64,000 nt of DNA from Catellicoccus marimammalium M35/04/3 (GCF_000313915.1 NZ_AMYT01000017.1:124001-188000), one strand, 5' to 3'. Shown: positions 37,182-46,372, counted from the stretch's first letter. A program made the numbers and translations. The notes: generated by a model not told the origin, from the letters alone.

Positions 37182-38551
37182 TTTACGTCCTCCTTTAATT
37201 TTGCAACACATTGCATATATTCTTCTCCTCGTTCTTCAAAAGTACGATAAGCATCCCAACTCGCATGAGCAGGAGATAATAAAATTGTATCGCCTTTTTC
37301 TGCCATGGTATAGGCTTTTTGTACCGCATCTTGTAATGAGTCTGCCTCTTTGATAAGAGAAAGGTTAGCTTCTTTTCCACATCTAGCCATCTTTTCTTTC
37401 ACTTCACCAAAAGTAACAAGACCTTTCAATCCAACAATATCTTTAGGCTGAACTTCATTTTCATCTCCACGGTCTAACCCACCTAGTAATAGGATAACAT
37501 GTTGAAGATCAAATCCGCTTAACGCACTTAACATTGCTAAACGATTGGTCGCTTTAGAATCATTATAAAAATCTACATCATGGAAACGATCCACCCATTG
37601 TAGGCGATGTTTAGCTCCTGAAAAATGCATCAAAACATGGCGAATCACTTCAGTATCTACATCACTTAATTTTGCAATCGCAATAGCAACTAATGCATTT
37701 TCAATATTATGTTCTCCAGGAACCCCAATTTCTTCTACTGCCATAATTTCTTCTTGTTGGAAATAAAGAGTTCCATCTTTTACATAAGCACCATTTGTAT
37801 ATTCTTTTTGACGAGAAAAAGGAATAACCGTTGCTTTTGTTTGTTGACTCAATTGACGAAGTTCTTCTTGATCAAAATTCAAAATTAAATAATCTTCTTT
37901 TGTCATATTTTGTTGAATTTTCCATTTGCTTTCTACGTATTCTGTACGATCTTTATGATAATCTAAATGAGCAGAATAAAGGTTAGTAATGGCTGCAATA
38001 TGAGGATGGAAGGTTTCTGTTCCCATTAACTGAAAACTTGATAATTCCAAAACCACTTGTTCTTTAGGTTGTAATTCCATCACTACTTCACTCATCGGAT
38101 AACCAATATTCCCTGCTAGGCGAACTTGGTGATTGGAACTAGCATTTAAAATCTCTCCTGTCATCATCGTTGTTGTAGTTTTCCCATTCGTTCCTGTAAT
38201 CGCAATCATCGGTGTTTCGACACAACGACTTGCTACTTCAATATCTGTAATAATCGGAATCTTTCTTTTTTGTGCTTCTACCAACATTTCATTTCGATAA
38301 GGAATTCCTGGATTTTTTACGACATAAGCAAAATCTTGCTCATCAAACAAATGAGTATCATGTTTTCCTAATAACATAGGAATTTCCAATGATTCCAATT
38401 CTTTTGCCTCTTCATTTTTTTCTTTTGGCGTAATATCATTCACAGTAACAAAAGCGCCAAGTCGAGTTAACAACTTGGCGACATTCATCCCACTGCGAGC
38501 CAAACCTAACACTAAAATATGTTTTTCTTTAAAATCTAGAATTTTTTTCAT
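37178..38551 (-). CDS. murD: UDP-N-acetylmuramoyl-L-alanine:D-glutamate ligase
   Basis: Adds D-glutamate to UDP-MurNAc-L-alanine in the cytoplasm. LVLGLARSGMNVAKLL (N-terminal Rossmann), the ATP-binding P-loop ITGTNGKTTT near residue 118, and YNDSKATN in the C-terminal half are diagnostic. 457 residues. Its ribosome site is modest (GTGGGG, 9 nt from ATG). It sits between mraY and murG. Confidence 0.97.
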   Translation of the reverse strand: MKKILDFKEKHILVLGLARSGMNVAKLLTRLGAFVTVNDITPKEKNEEAKELESLEIPMLLGKHDTHLFDEQDFAYVVKNPGIPYRNEMLVEAQKRKIPIITDIEVASRCVETPMIAITGTNGKTTTTMMTGEILNASSNHQVRLAGNIGYPMSEVVMELQPKEQVVLELSSFQLMGTETFHPHIAAITNLYSAHLDYHKDRTEYVESKWKIQQNMTKEDYLILNFDQEELRQLSQQTKATVIPFSRQKEYTNGAYVKDGTLYFQQEEIMAVEEIGVPGEHNIENALVAIAIAKLSDVDTEVIRHVLMHFSGAKHRLQWVDRFHDVDFYNDSKATNRLAMLSALSGFDLQHVILLLGGLDRGDENEVQPKDIVGLKGLVTFGEVKEKMARCGKEANLSLIKEADSLQDAVQKAYTMAEKGDTILLSPAHASWDAYRTFEERGEEYMQCVAKLKEDVK

Positions 38552-38578
38552 TCTATTTGCCCCACTTTTTGAGATTTA

Positions 38579-39541
38579 TTATAAAACAATCATCAATGCA
38601 ATGATTGAACCAATTAAGTTTACTGTCCAAAAGACAATGTCTACTTTCCATTCAGACCATCCACACATTTCAAAATGATGGTGAATTGGACTCATTTTGA
38701 ATACTCGTTTTCCAGTTGCACGGAAGACAGTTACTTGAATCATAACGCTTAATGTCTCAATCACATAAATGAATCCGACAAGTAATAATGTCCATTCTTG
38801 ATGTAAAAGAATAGATATCGCAGCTAACAATCCGCCTAATGATAGAGAACCAACATCTCCCATGAAAATTTTCGCAGGTTTATGGTTATAAGGGAAGAAT
38901 CCCAATAACCCACCAATAATAGCTAGACAAGCAATAAGTACTGCCCATTGCTGTTGATGCCATGCAATAATCGCATAGGTACCAAAAGAAATTGTTCCTA
39001 ATCCAGTTACTAAACCATCTAAACCATCTGTTAAATTCACTGCATTAGAAAATCCTACTAACCAGAATACAACAAAGATAGGATAGAACCAACCCAAATG
39101 TAAATTACCAAATGGTAAATGTAAAATATTTGGGAAGCCATCAAAGCAGTAAATACAATAAAATACTACTGCAATTACTAATTGGAAAAGAAATTTTTGT
39201 TTTGAAGTCAATCCTAAATTTCTTTTATTAAATACTTTTACAAAGTCATCACAAAAACCAATTACTCCATATCCTAGCATAACGAATAATAGGAGCACAA
39301 GTGAAGGAGTAAATTGTTTTTGCCATAATCCTACCCACAGCATAGTAATTGCTGCTGCCAAAATAAAGACTACTCCTCCCATCGTTGGTGTCCCTGATTT
39401 TTTTTGATGCCACTCTGGGCCTACTTCACGGATTTCTTGACCAAATTGTTTTTGACGAAAATAAGCAATTACCATTGGCATAATGACAAAGGTAATTCCA
39501 AAGCCACTAACGATTGGTAAGAAAATGTCTGTCCACTTCAT
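38579..39541 (-). CDS. mraY: Phospho-N-acetylmuramoyl-pentapeptide transferase MraY
   Basis: Integral membrane enzyme making lipid I. About ten membrane segments; motifs KSGTPTMGG, the Asp-rich GFCDDFVKV, NLTDGLDGL and the HHHFE motif in MSPIHHHFEMCGWSE are present. 320 residues from ATG 39541, behind GTGAGGGAAATT; a GTG four codons earlier overlaps that site and is less likely. Confidence 0.97.
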   Translation of the reverse strand: MKWTDIFLPIVSGFGITFVIMPMVIAYFRQKQFGQEIREVGPEWHQKKSGTPTMGGVVFILAAAITMLWVGLWQKQFTPSLVLLLFVMLGYGVIGFCDDFVKVFNKRNLGLTSKQKFLFQLVIAVVFYCIYCFDGFPNILHLPFGNLHLGWFYPIFVVFWLVGFSNAVNLTDGLDGLVTGLGTISFGTYAIIAWHQQQWAVLIACLAIIGGLLGFFPYNHKPAKIFMGDVGSLSLGGLLAAISILLHQEWTLLLVGFIYVIETLSVMIQVTVFRATGKRVFKMSPIHHHFEMCGWSEWKVDIVFWTVNLIGSIIALMIVL

Positions 39542-39558
39542 AATTTCCCTCACAATCT

Positions 39559-41586
39559 TTATTCATTTGTTTTTTTGTCTGTTGATTTACGATCTACTTC
39601 ATAACGACTAGCGCTTGTATTCAAAGCTAAAGCTCGTTCCATCATTGGAGTAGAAATCGATGAAATTAATTTTGTTGGTGTCATTGGATCAGAATCTGGA
39701 ATATGTGGTCGTTTTAAAGTTACGTACATTACATATTCTGGATGTTCTGTTGGTGCCATTTGTACAACAGAATAAATATAATCTCCATCCACCAAACTAT
39801 AAGAACCATTTTCAAAAATTTGAGCAGTTCCTGTTTTTACCGAAGAATTATAATTTGGTAAAGAATAATCTTTCCCAGTTCCTAATGGAGTATCTACGGT
39901 TTGCTGCATAATTGATAACACTTCATGTGCCGTTTTTGCAGTAATTGGATGTCCTTCTACTTTTGGTTCAATTTCTGTTACCTTTTTAGTAGTTGGATCC
40001 ACAATTTTACTAATATATTGTGGTTTTAACATCGTTCCTAAATTAGCAATTGCTGTATATGCTCGTAGCATTTGGAAATTTGTCACCGCAATCGCTTGAC
40101 CATAGGCAGTCATCGCTTGGTCGACACTTGTACCTGTTTGCATCGATCCAGAAACTTCTCCTGGCAAGGCAGAGTTTGTTTTTTTCGTGAATCCAAATTT
40201 TTGTAGATATTCTTCCCATTCTGGACCCATTGCTTGTTGGAGTTTTACCATCCCAACATTACTTGAGTGAGCCAATGCTTGAGCGTACGTCAATACTTTT
40301 GGCTTATCATAGTCCCAATCTCGAATGGTCGTTCCATCTACATTAATAGACCCTGCTTGATAAGTCGCATTAGGATTGAATTTTCCACATTGAATTGCTG
40401 CAGCTACAGTGAAAATCTTCATTACCGAACCTGGTTCATACGCATCTTGCACTAACAAGTTTCGCCATTGAGCTTCACGACTATCTTTCGTATTTTGTAA
40501 GCCAGCTTTAGTTTCTGGATTGAAAGATGGACGTTGCGCTGCTGCCAAAATCTCTCCTGTATTTGCTTTCATCAATACAGCTGTCATTGACTCTGGATAA
40601 TAAGTCTTATCTACTTTTGTCATTAAACTTTCTAGATACGTTTGTAAATTTGCATCTAATGTCGTATAAATGTCTTTTCCATCTGATGCTTTCTTTGTTT
40701 CAACAATAGTACCTGGGATTGGATTCCCATTGACATCTTTTTGGAAATATTCTTCTCCATTCGTACCATCTAATTGATCATTGAATGCTGCTTCAATTCC
40801 CATCACACCGTGTAATCCTTTGGAATCGTCATCTTGGTTTACTAAATCCGCATACCCAATTAAATGAGACGCAAAGACTCCATTGGGATAAATTCGGTCT
40901 GGATGTTTTTCAAAATAAATTCCTTTGATATGTTCTTTTTTCAAAGCTTCTTCTATTTTGTTTCTTGTTTCAATCGAAATCCCTTTTCCTTGTGTCCCAA
41001 ACTCAACTTGTTTTAAATGTTTATCTTCTGCTTGTTCTAATTGCTTTTCGACAAAGGAAACTTTCATTTTTAAATATTTATGAAAAATTTCTGCAACTTT
41101 AGAAATATTTTTGGATTGTAAGTATAATTTCTCATTTTCAATTCCTACATAATCCTTATCTAAAACTGCATATACTGAGTAAGAGGTAGCGTCTTTAGCA
41201 ATAGCTACTCCATTTCGATCGTAAATGGTCCCTCGTTTTGCTTCTACTTCTCTTGAGCCTTGATATAACTCTTTTGTTTTTTTATCTAAAGAGACTCCAT
41301 CTACCATTTGCCGTCCTTCTACATAAAGCAATCGCCCACAAATTAAAGTCGAAAGTAGAACAATACTACCTCCTAAAATAAAAATTGCTGATAATTTTCG
41401 ATTATTGTTGGCATTAGGCATTTGTCGTTTGGAAACTAAGTACCACCGTCTTAGACGACGAAAGATTGGCTTTCTAATAAAACGAGATAGAATCTCTTTT
41501 CCTTTATCCCAAAGAGATTCTACCTTTTGATCTACCATATCTAGAAAGCTCATATTTTGTGGATTATTATTTTTTTTATTTTTCAT
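39559..41586 (-). CDS. Septal penicillin-binding protein 2 (FtsI/PBP2x class), no PASTA domains
   Basis: Class B transpeptidase for septal peptidoglycan. One N-terminal membrane anchor (about 66-85), a dimerisation region starting AKRGTIYDRNGVAIA, and transpeptidase motifs SVMK in EPGSVMKIF, SSN in AHSSNVGM, and KTGTAQ. The protein ends ~65 residues after KTG's domain core, after TLKRPHIPDSDP, without the C-terminal PASTA repeats of PBP2x in many relatives. 675 residues. Overlaps the ftsL end by 11 bp. Confidence 0.93.
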   Translation of the reverse strand: MKNKKNNNPQNMSFLDMVDQKVESLWDKGKEILSRFIRKPIFRRLRRWYLVSKRQMPNANNNRKLSAIFILGGSIVLLSTLICGRLLYVEGRQMVDGVSLDKKTKELYQGSREVEAKRGTIYDRNGVAIAKDATSYSVYAVLDKDYVGIENEKLYLQSKNISKVAEIFHKYLKMKVSFVEKQLEQAEDKHLKQVEFGTQGKGISIETRNKIEEALKKEHIKGIYFEKHPDRIYPNGVFASHLIGYADLVNQDDDSKGLHGVMGIEAAFNDQLDGTNGEEYFQKDVNGNPIPGTIVETKKASDGKDIYTTLDANLQTYLESLMTKVDKTYYPESMTAVLMKANTGEILAAAQRPSFNPETKAGLQNTKDSREAQWRNLLVQDAYEPGSVMKIFTVAAAIQCGKFNPNATYQAGSINVDGTTIRDWDYDKPKVLTYAQALAHSSNVGMVKLQQAMGPEWEEYLQKFGFTKKTNSALPGEVSGSMQTGTSVDQAMTAYGQAIAVTNFQMLRAYTAIANLGTMLKPQYISKIVDPTTKKVTEIEPKVEGHPITAKTAHEVLSIMQQTVDTPLGTGKDYSLPNYNSSVKTGTAQIFENGSYSLVDGDYIYSVVQMAPTEHPEYVMYVTLKRPHIPDSDPMTPTKLISSISTPMMERALALNTSASRYEVDRKSTDKKTNE

Positions 41587-41956
41587 TCGGAATCACTTTC
41601 CTTATGTTATTATCATCTACACTTAAGCCTTCTTCTTTCGCAATTTTCATTACGCGATCAACACGAGACAATTCATTCTCTTCTTGTGTCATTTCTTTAA
41701 TCTCTTCATCTACATCATTGTTCTTTTGTTCAATCGTCACAATATTTTGCGAAATATCAGTGATTTCATTCTGAATACTAATTAAAGAAATAATGCAAAT
41801 AAAAGTAACTAACAACGCTCCAATGGCAGTTAGCCAATAGTATATCTTTTTCTTTTTTGTTTTAGGAGCTTTTTGCGTAGGAGTTGTACTTGGCTTGACG
41901 ACGCTAATGATCTTTGGTTTTTCTTCATATTCTGGCAAATTTCGTGCTTCTGCCAT
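41576..41956 (-). CDS. ftsL: Cell division protein FtsL
   Basis: 126-residue bitopic divisome protein. A basic, Pro/Lys-rich cytoplasmic part (about 1-40), one transmembrane segment (about 42-63, WLTAIGALLVTFICIISLISI), and an extracytoplasmic coiled coil (QNEITDISQNIVTIEQKNNDVD). Identity is supported by position between rsmH and the septal PBP, as FtsL sequences are poorly conserved. Start ATG behind AAGGAGGGAGTTACG. Confidence 0.9.
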   Translation of the reverse strand: MAEARNLPEYEEKPKIISVVKPSTTPTQKAPKTKKKKIYYWLTAIGALLVTFICIISLISIQNEITDISQNIVTIEQKNNDVDEEIKEMTQEENELSRVDRVMKIAKEEGLSVDDNNIRKVIPNEK

Positions 41957-41969
41957 CGTAACTCCCTCC

Positions 41970-42932
41970 TTAATTTGTTTCTTTTATTCGTTCAATCACA
42001 CGTAATTTAGCACTACGAGCTCGATTATTTTCTTCTAATTCTTCATCAGATGGAAGAATTGGTTTTCTAGTAATTAATTTAAACTCTGGTTGATACTCTT
42101 CAGGAATGATTGGTAATCCTGGTGGTAAATCAGCATGCGGCTCACTATATTCTTTAAATAACGTTTTCGCAATTCGATCTTCTAAAGAATGGAAAGTAAT
42201 CACACTTACTCTTCCTCCTACTTTTAAAAGCTGTAATGCTTGTTCTAAGGAAGATTCTTCAGCACCTAATTCATCATTTACTTCAATTCGGATGGCTTGG
42301 AACACTCGTTTTGCTGGATGTCCTCCTTTACGACGAGCAGGAGCAGGAATTCCCTCTTTGATACACTCCACTAATTCTCCTGTAGTTTGGATTGGTGCTT
42401 TTTCTCTTGCCATTTCAATTTTTCTGGCAATATTTTTCGCAAATTTTTCTTCTCCATAACGTTGAAAAATACGAACTAAATCTTGAAATGAATATTCATT
42501 CACAACTTCATAAGCCGATAATGCTTGTTGGCGATTCATTCGCATATCCAATGGTGCATCTTGATGATAGCTAAATCCACGTTCCGCTTCATCCAACTGC
42601 GGAGAAGAAACTCCTAAGTCATAAAGAATCCCATCTACTTCTGTTACCCCTAAAGCTGCCAGTTGTTTTTGTAATTCACGAAAATTAGCATGAATAAAAG
42701 TGACCATTCCTTTTTCTACATATTCTGCTAATCTAATTTTTGCATTTTCAATTGCTGTCTCATCTTGGTCAAAACAATACAGATGTCCTGCTTGATCTAG
42801 TTGACTTAACAGATACTCGCTATGTCCACCTCCACCAAGTGTACAGTCTACATAAACCCCATCTTTTTTAACATTTAAATAATCAACCGTTTCTTTTAAT
42901 AAGACAGTCACATGATGAAACATTTGTGACAT
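41970..42932 (-). CDS. rsmH: 16S rRNA (cytosine-1402,N4)-methyltransferase RsmH (MraW)
   Basis: Methylates C1402 in the 30S decoding centre. [15 protein letters not shown] at the N-terminus, [15 protein letters not shown] (SAM motif), [20 protein letters not shown] and [15 protein letters not shown] are hallmarks. 320 residues. It heads the division cluster; mraZ, usually directly upstream, is not present. Confidence 0.97.
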   Translation of the reverse strand: MSQMFHHVTVLLKETVDYLNVKKDGVYVDCTLGGGGHSEYLLSQLDQAGHLYCFDQDETAIENAKIRLAEYVEKGMVTFIHANFRELQKQLAALGVTEVDGILYDLGVSSPQLDEAERGFSYHQDAPLDMRMNRQQALSAYEVVNEYSFQDLVRIFQRYGEEKFAKNIARKIEMAREKAPIQTTGELVECIKEGIPAPARRKGGHPAKRVFQAIRIEVNDELGAEESSLEQALQLLKVGGRVSVITFHSLEDRIAKTLFKEYSEPHADLPPGLPIIPEEYQPEFKLITRKPILPSDEELEENNRARSAKLRVIERIKETN

Positions 42933-43093
42933 CTTTTCATTCCCTTCTATTTTATCTTCTCAATTCGCTATATATTATCATATTTTCATTGATTTCAATC
43001 TATTTTCATATAATCTACGCTTATTCTAACACAACCCCTATAGAGATACCATAATTCCCTTGTATTTCTTACGTTTTTTTGCAATTTTTTTAA

Positions 43094-43131
43094 GAAAAAA
43101 GCGATTCTATTTTTTAAAAAACAGAATCGCT
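43094..43131 (-). terminator. Terminator after the DUF3397-like gene, upstream of rsmH
   Basis: Long hairpin GCGATTCT.../...AGAATCGC (43101-43130) with T-run on the minus strand. It separates the small membrane gene from the division cluster. The 160 bp from here to rsmH is AT-rich, without an ORF; it presumably holds the cluster promoter, but I cannot pick one with confidence. Confidence 0.8.
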
Positions 43132-43170
43132 CATTTATTTTTATTTTTTATAGATTAAAAACAGGAATTT

Positions 43171-43566
43171 TTAACTAGTAAAAGAAATAAAATGACAAAG
43201 GAAAAAACTAATAACAAAAAAGAAATATAATCCAATGTTCAACATAAAAATAATTCCTATCAATAATTTTCGATAAACTTTAAAAACTACTTGTTTTAAA
43301 TAATGAAGTTGTACTCCCCAAATAAAAGCGGATAAAAATAATAAAATCAAACAATAAAAAGGAAGAAACGATAGGGTAAAGGTTTTCTTTGCTAAAAAAA
43401 GTGCACTATAGAGAACAACAAAAGAAAAGAGAAAGAGTACCCAAACCCGATTTCCTTTTTTAAAAATAAATGATTGGAATTTAGGGATATACGCTTGCAG
43501 TAGATATAAAATAAGAATATATAGTAACGGGAGCATAAACCCATTCAATATTGTTAGCAAACTCAT
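43171..43566 (-). CDS. DUF3397-like small membrane protein
   Basis: 131 residues with about four hydrophobic segments (roughly 8-25, 42-58, 65-87, 100-125), divided by basic loops. Size, topology and place (just upstream of the division cluster head) fit the DUF3397 proteins found before mraZ in Lactobacillales; the family call is from memory of gene order more than from a motif. Function unknown. Ribosome site GAGGAG. It has its own terminator downstream. Confidence 0.6.
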   Translation of the reverse strand: MSLLTILNGFMLPLLYILILYLLQAYIPKFQSFIFKKGNRVWVLFLFSFVVLYSALFLAKKTFTLSFLPFYCLILLFLSAFIWGVQLHYLKQVVFKVYRKLLIGIIFMLNIGLYFFFVISFFLCHFISFTS

Positions 43567-43719
43567 CTCTCCTCTTTAATAATAATTTAATCTCATTATA
43601 AATCATCCCCTGTTATTAGTAAATGTTTGCTTCTTCTTTTTTCTTTAGAAAATCAGTAGGATTCCATAATAGGATATGATAGAATTGTATCGAGTAAAAA
43701 GAAAAAAAGGAGTATTATT

Positions 43720-43833
43720 ATGGCAAAGAAAAAAGAATCTACCTTTCAAAAAGTAACTAAATTTTTCATTTATTTAATGTTATTCATTATGGTTGGTGGA
43801 ATTGTCATCGGTGCATTAGTAAACTTCCAATAA
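43720..43833 (+). CDS. DUF4044-like single-span membrane peptide (37 residues)
   Basis: ATG at 43720 follows AAAGGAGTATTATT. The product begins MAKKKESTFQKVTKFFIYLM and continues with a hydrophobic segment ending GGIVIGALVNF, i.e. a basic head and one membrane span. This matches the pattern of DUF4044 peptides of Lactobacillales. Function unknown. The next gene begins 1 nt after its stop, so the two are translationally coupled. Confidence 0.75.
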   Translation: MAKKKESTFQKVTKFFIYLMLFIMVGGIVIGALVNFQ

Positions 43834-43834
43834 A

Positions 43835-44209
43835 ATGACCGTTTATATTTTTCAATCACCGACCAATAAAATTCCGATTCAAACTTGGTTAGATCATGTG
43901 CAAACAAAAAATACATCCGTTTACCATAAAGCTTTAGTGACGATTCAACAAATGGAAAAAGGTGAGCTTTCTATGAAGCCACCACAAGTAAAAAAAATGT
44001 TAGCACGAACAAAACATCGGAATTTATTTAAAATGCGTCTTGGAGAATATCGTTTATTTTTCTTATATCAAAATCACAATTATTATCTATTGCATGCTTT
44101 CCCAAAGCATTCACAAACGACACCTGAAAAAGAAGTTAAACAAGTAAATAAAGAAATTAAACAAGACAGCTATATTCTATGGGATGAAATAAAAGAGAGA
44201 TATCACTAA
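43835..44209 (+). CDS. HigB/RelE-like (phage Gp49-like, DUF891) toxin-type protein without visible antitoxin
   Basis: 124 residues. The C-terminal half carries the Gp49-like signature: LFKMRLGEYRLFFLYQNHNYYLLHAF, then PKHSQTTPEKEVKQVNKEI, equivalent to the family's LxGFxKKTxKTPxxEIxxA. Such proteins are mRNA interferases when paired with a helix-turn-helix antitoxin. No antitoxin follows: the next gene is convergent recN. It has no Shine-Dalgarno of its own and starts 1 nt after the DUF4044-like stop, so expression relies on coupling. It may be a stand-alone RNase or a relic. Confidence 0.75.
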   Translation: MTVYIFQSPTNKIPIQTWLDHVQTKNTSVYHKALVTIQQMEKGELSMKPPQVKKMLARTKHRNLFKMRLGEYRLFFLYQNHNYYLLHAFPKHSQTTPEKEVKQVNKEIKQDSYILWDEIKERYH

Positions 44210-44228
44210 GATATCTCTCTTTCTTTTT
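44190..44228. terminator. Bidirectional terminator with both stop codons in its loop
   Basis: Perfect 12-bp stem AAGAGAGATATC/GATATCTCTCTT (44193-44204, 44210-44221), loop ACTAA, with T-tracts in both directions. The plus-strand TAA (44207-44209) and the minus-strand recN TAG (44206-44208) overlap inside the 5-nt loop. Confidence 0.9.
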
Positions 44229-45894
44229 GACTTAATTGTAATAATTCGTCTGCATGTTGTAGACTCAATTCTGTCACTTCTTCTCCTGTCATCATGCGAG
44301 CAATTTCTTTTATTCTTTCCTCTGTAGATAACACTTGAACTTTTGTTTCTACTCGACCTTCTTCTTCGACTTTTGAAATGTAAAATTGATGATCTGCAAT
44401 CGCAGCCACTTGTGGCAAATGAGTAATGCACAATACTTGTGCATCGCGTCCTATTTGATAAATTTTTTGAGCGATAGCAGAAGCAACACGTCCAGATACT
44501 CCTGTATCCACCTCATCAAAAACAATACTTGTTTTCGCATCTTTATCATGAAAAATCACTTTTAAAGCTAATAAGAGACGACTTAATTCGCCACCTGATA
44601 ACACTTTTGCTAATGGATGGAAGGGTTCCCCTTTATTGGTTGAAATATAAAAAGCAACTCGAGATAGTCCTTCTTCTCTCCATTCTCCTTGATGCCAAGG
44701 TAAAAATTTCACTTTAAATTGGGCATGAGGCATGTATAAATCTTTCAATTGTTTTTCTACTGCTTCTTCCAATGAAAGTGCAATTTTTTCTCGTGCGTTT
44801 TGTAGCGATTGTCCTTTCTGTTCGACTTCTTTTTTTAATCCAATTAGCTCTTCTTTCCAGACTTCAATATGGTCTTCATCATAGCAATTTTCTTCCCATT
44901 CTTTTGTAATTTCATCATAATACGATAGAATTTCGGGAATGGTACTGCCATATTTACGCTCTAAATTACGAATTTGTTGTAAACGAGATTCTACTTCTTC
45001 TAAACGATTCGGGTCTGCAGATAATTGTTCCATCTGTTGTAAAATATCAGCAGAACATTCTTGTAATAAATAATACGCACTATCGATATTTTCTTGAATC
45101 GTAGCATACTCTGAATTCCAGTCAGAAATTTTTTGTAAATTATGACGGATGATGCTTAAAAAGCTTAGAACAAAATTATCTCCAGAAAGTAATTGATAAC
45201 TTTCTTCTAGTGATTCATGAATCTTAGTGGCATTTCGTAATAATGTTCTCTCTTCTCGCAGTGTTTCTTCTTCTTCTAGTTTTAGTTCTGCATTTTCAAT
45301 TTCTTGGCGTTGAAATCGTAGCATATCCATTCGCTGAGCGAAATCTTTAGCATGCGCTTCATCATGATGAATTTTTTCTTTTAACTTTTGATAGCGATGA
45401 AATACAAGTTGATAGTCTTGTACCTTTGCTTCTAAATCAATTCCACCATAACTATCTAACAATAGGACATGATTTTCTTCTTGCATTAATTTTTGCTGGT
45501 CATATTGTCCTTGAATATCTACTAAATCTGGCCCAATTTGGCGCAGCATAGAGGTATTGACAAGTTGTCCATTAATACGACAAACGTTACGTCCATTTTT
45601 AAAAATCTCACGTTGAATGACAAGCATCTCATCTGGCTCAATTCCTAACGCTTGTAATTTTTCAGACATTTCCTCTTCATCACTTATCATAAACAACGCT
45701 TCTAATTGGCATTTTTCTGCACCTGAGCGAATGTAGTCTGCTGAACCACGAGCACCTAATAAAAGACTAACCGCATCAATAATAATGGATTTTCCTGCAC
45801 CAGTTTCCCCTGTTAATACTGTCATTCCATCAGAAAAAGAAAGTTGTAACTGTTCAATAATCGCAAAATTACGAATGTTTAATTCCTGCAACAT
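44206..45894 (-). CDS. recN: DNA repair ATPase RecN
   Basis: SMC-like protein of double-strand break repair. Walker A VLTGETGAGKS, a long coiled-coil centre (about 165-360), ABC signature LSGGELSRLLLAL, and Walker B TSIVFDEVDTGVSG. About 562 residues from ATG 45894, behind GAGGGTGGCTATT and inside the end of argR (26-bp overlap). Follows argR as in most Firmicutes. Confidence 0.96.
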   Translation of the reverse strand: MLQELNIRNFAIIEQLQLSFSDGMTVLTGETGAGKSIIIDAVSLLLGARGSADYIRSGAEKCQLEALFMISDEEEMSEKLQALGIEPDEMLVIQREIFKNGRNVCRINGQLVNTSMLRQIGPDLVDIQGQYDQQKLMQEENHVLLLDSYGGIDLEAKVQDYQLVFHRYQKLKEKIHHDEAHAKDFAQRMDMLRFQRQEIENAELKLEEEETLREERTLLRNATKIHESLEESYQLLSGDNFVLSFLSIIRHNLQKISDWNSEYATIQENIDSAYYLLQECSADILQQMEQLSADPNRLEEVESRLQQIRNLERKYGSTIPEILSYYDEITKEWEENCYDEDHIEVWKEELIGLKKEVEQKGQSLQNAREKIALSLEEAVEKQLKDLYMPHAQFKVKFLPWHQGEWREEGLSRVAFYISTNKGEPFHPLAKVLSGGELSRLLLALKVIFHDKDAKTSIVFDEVDTGVSGRVASAIAQKIYQIGRDAQVLCITHLPQVAAIADHQFYISKVEEEGRVETKVQVLSTEERIKEIARMMTGEEVTELSLQHADELLQLSQKEREIS

Positions 45895-46372
45895 AATAGC
45901 CACCCTCTTCTCTTTTTTCTTGGAAAGAAATCAATTCTTCAATAATGTAAATTGCTTTTTCTTCATCTTTCGCAATAATCAATAAATGATCATCATTGGT
46001 CATTACGGTAAATAATTCTTCTTGATACACTTCTAAAATTAGATTCCCTAATGCTGGTGAACTTCCAGGTAAGGTATAAATGACAACCATTTCTTTTTGT
46101 CGACGATAAGAACGAAAGCATTGATTTAATAAATGAACCAAACGCATTTTCCCAGCATCTGGTTTTTTAGGTGGTAAATGATAAACCCAACAACCTTCTG
46201 CATTCACCTTTTTTATCAATCCTAATTCTCGCATATCACGAGAAATGGTGGCTTGTGTAAATCGATATTCGCGTTTTGTTAGTTCATCCAATAAATCTTG
46301 TTGAGTACGAATTTTCCCTGTTTGAACAATTTCTTGAATCAAAGATTGTCTCTCTTTTTTTGTCACCTTCAT
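45869..46372 (-). CDS. argR: ArgR/AhrC family arginine repressor
   Basis: 167 residues. The N-terminal winged helix has RQSLIQEIVQTGKIRTQQDLLDEL and the recognition motif FTQATISRDMRELGLIK. The C-terminal oligomerisation domain includes YTLPGSSPALGNLILE. The usual ligand motif GTxxGDDT reads VMTNDDHLLII: both Asp are kept but Gly and Thr are replaced. Longer than the usual ~150 residues, with a C-terminal extension overlapping recN. Start ATG lies 10 nt from a hairpin behind AAGGAG. Confidence 0.9.
   Translation of the reverse strand: MKVTKKERQSLIQEIVQTGKIRTQQDLLDELTKREYRFTQATISRDMRELGLIKKVNAEGCWVYHLPPKKPDAGKMRLVHLLNQCFRSYRRQKEMVVIYTLPGSSPALGNLILEVYQEELFTVMTNDDHLLIIAKDEEKAIYIIEELISFQEKREEGGYYVAGIKHS

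Noticed and set aside
42957-43093. MraZ-box repeats upstream of rsmH
   Set aside because: Some GGG-containing stretches occur, but not as regular repeats; with mraZ absent there is no basis for a call.
43567-43719. Hidden antitoxin gene upstream of the DUF4044-toxin pair
   Set aside because: The 153-bp AT-rich gap has no open frame with a ribosome site and no helix-turn-helix-like sequence.
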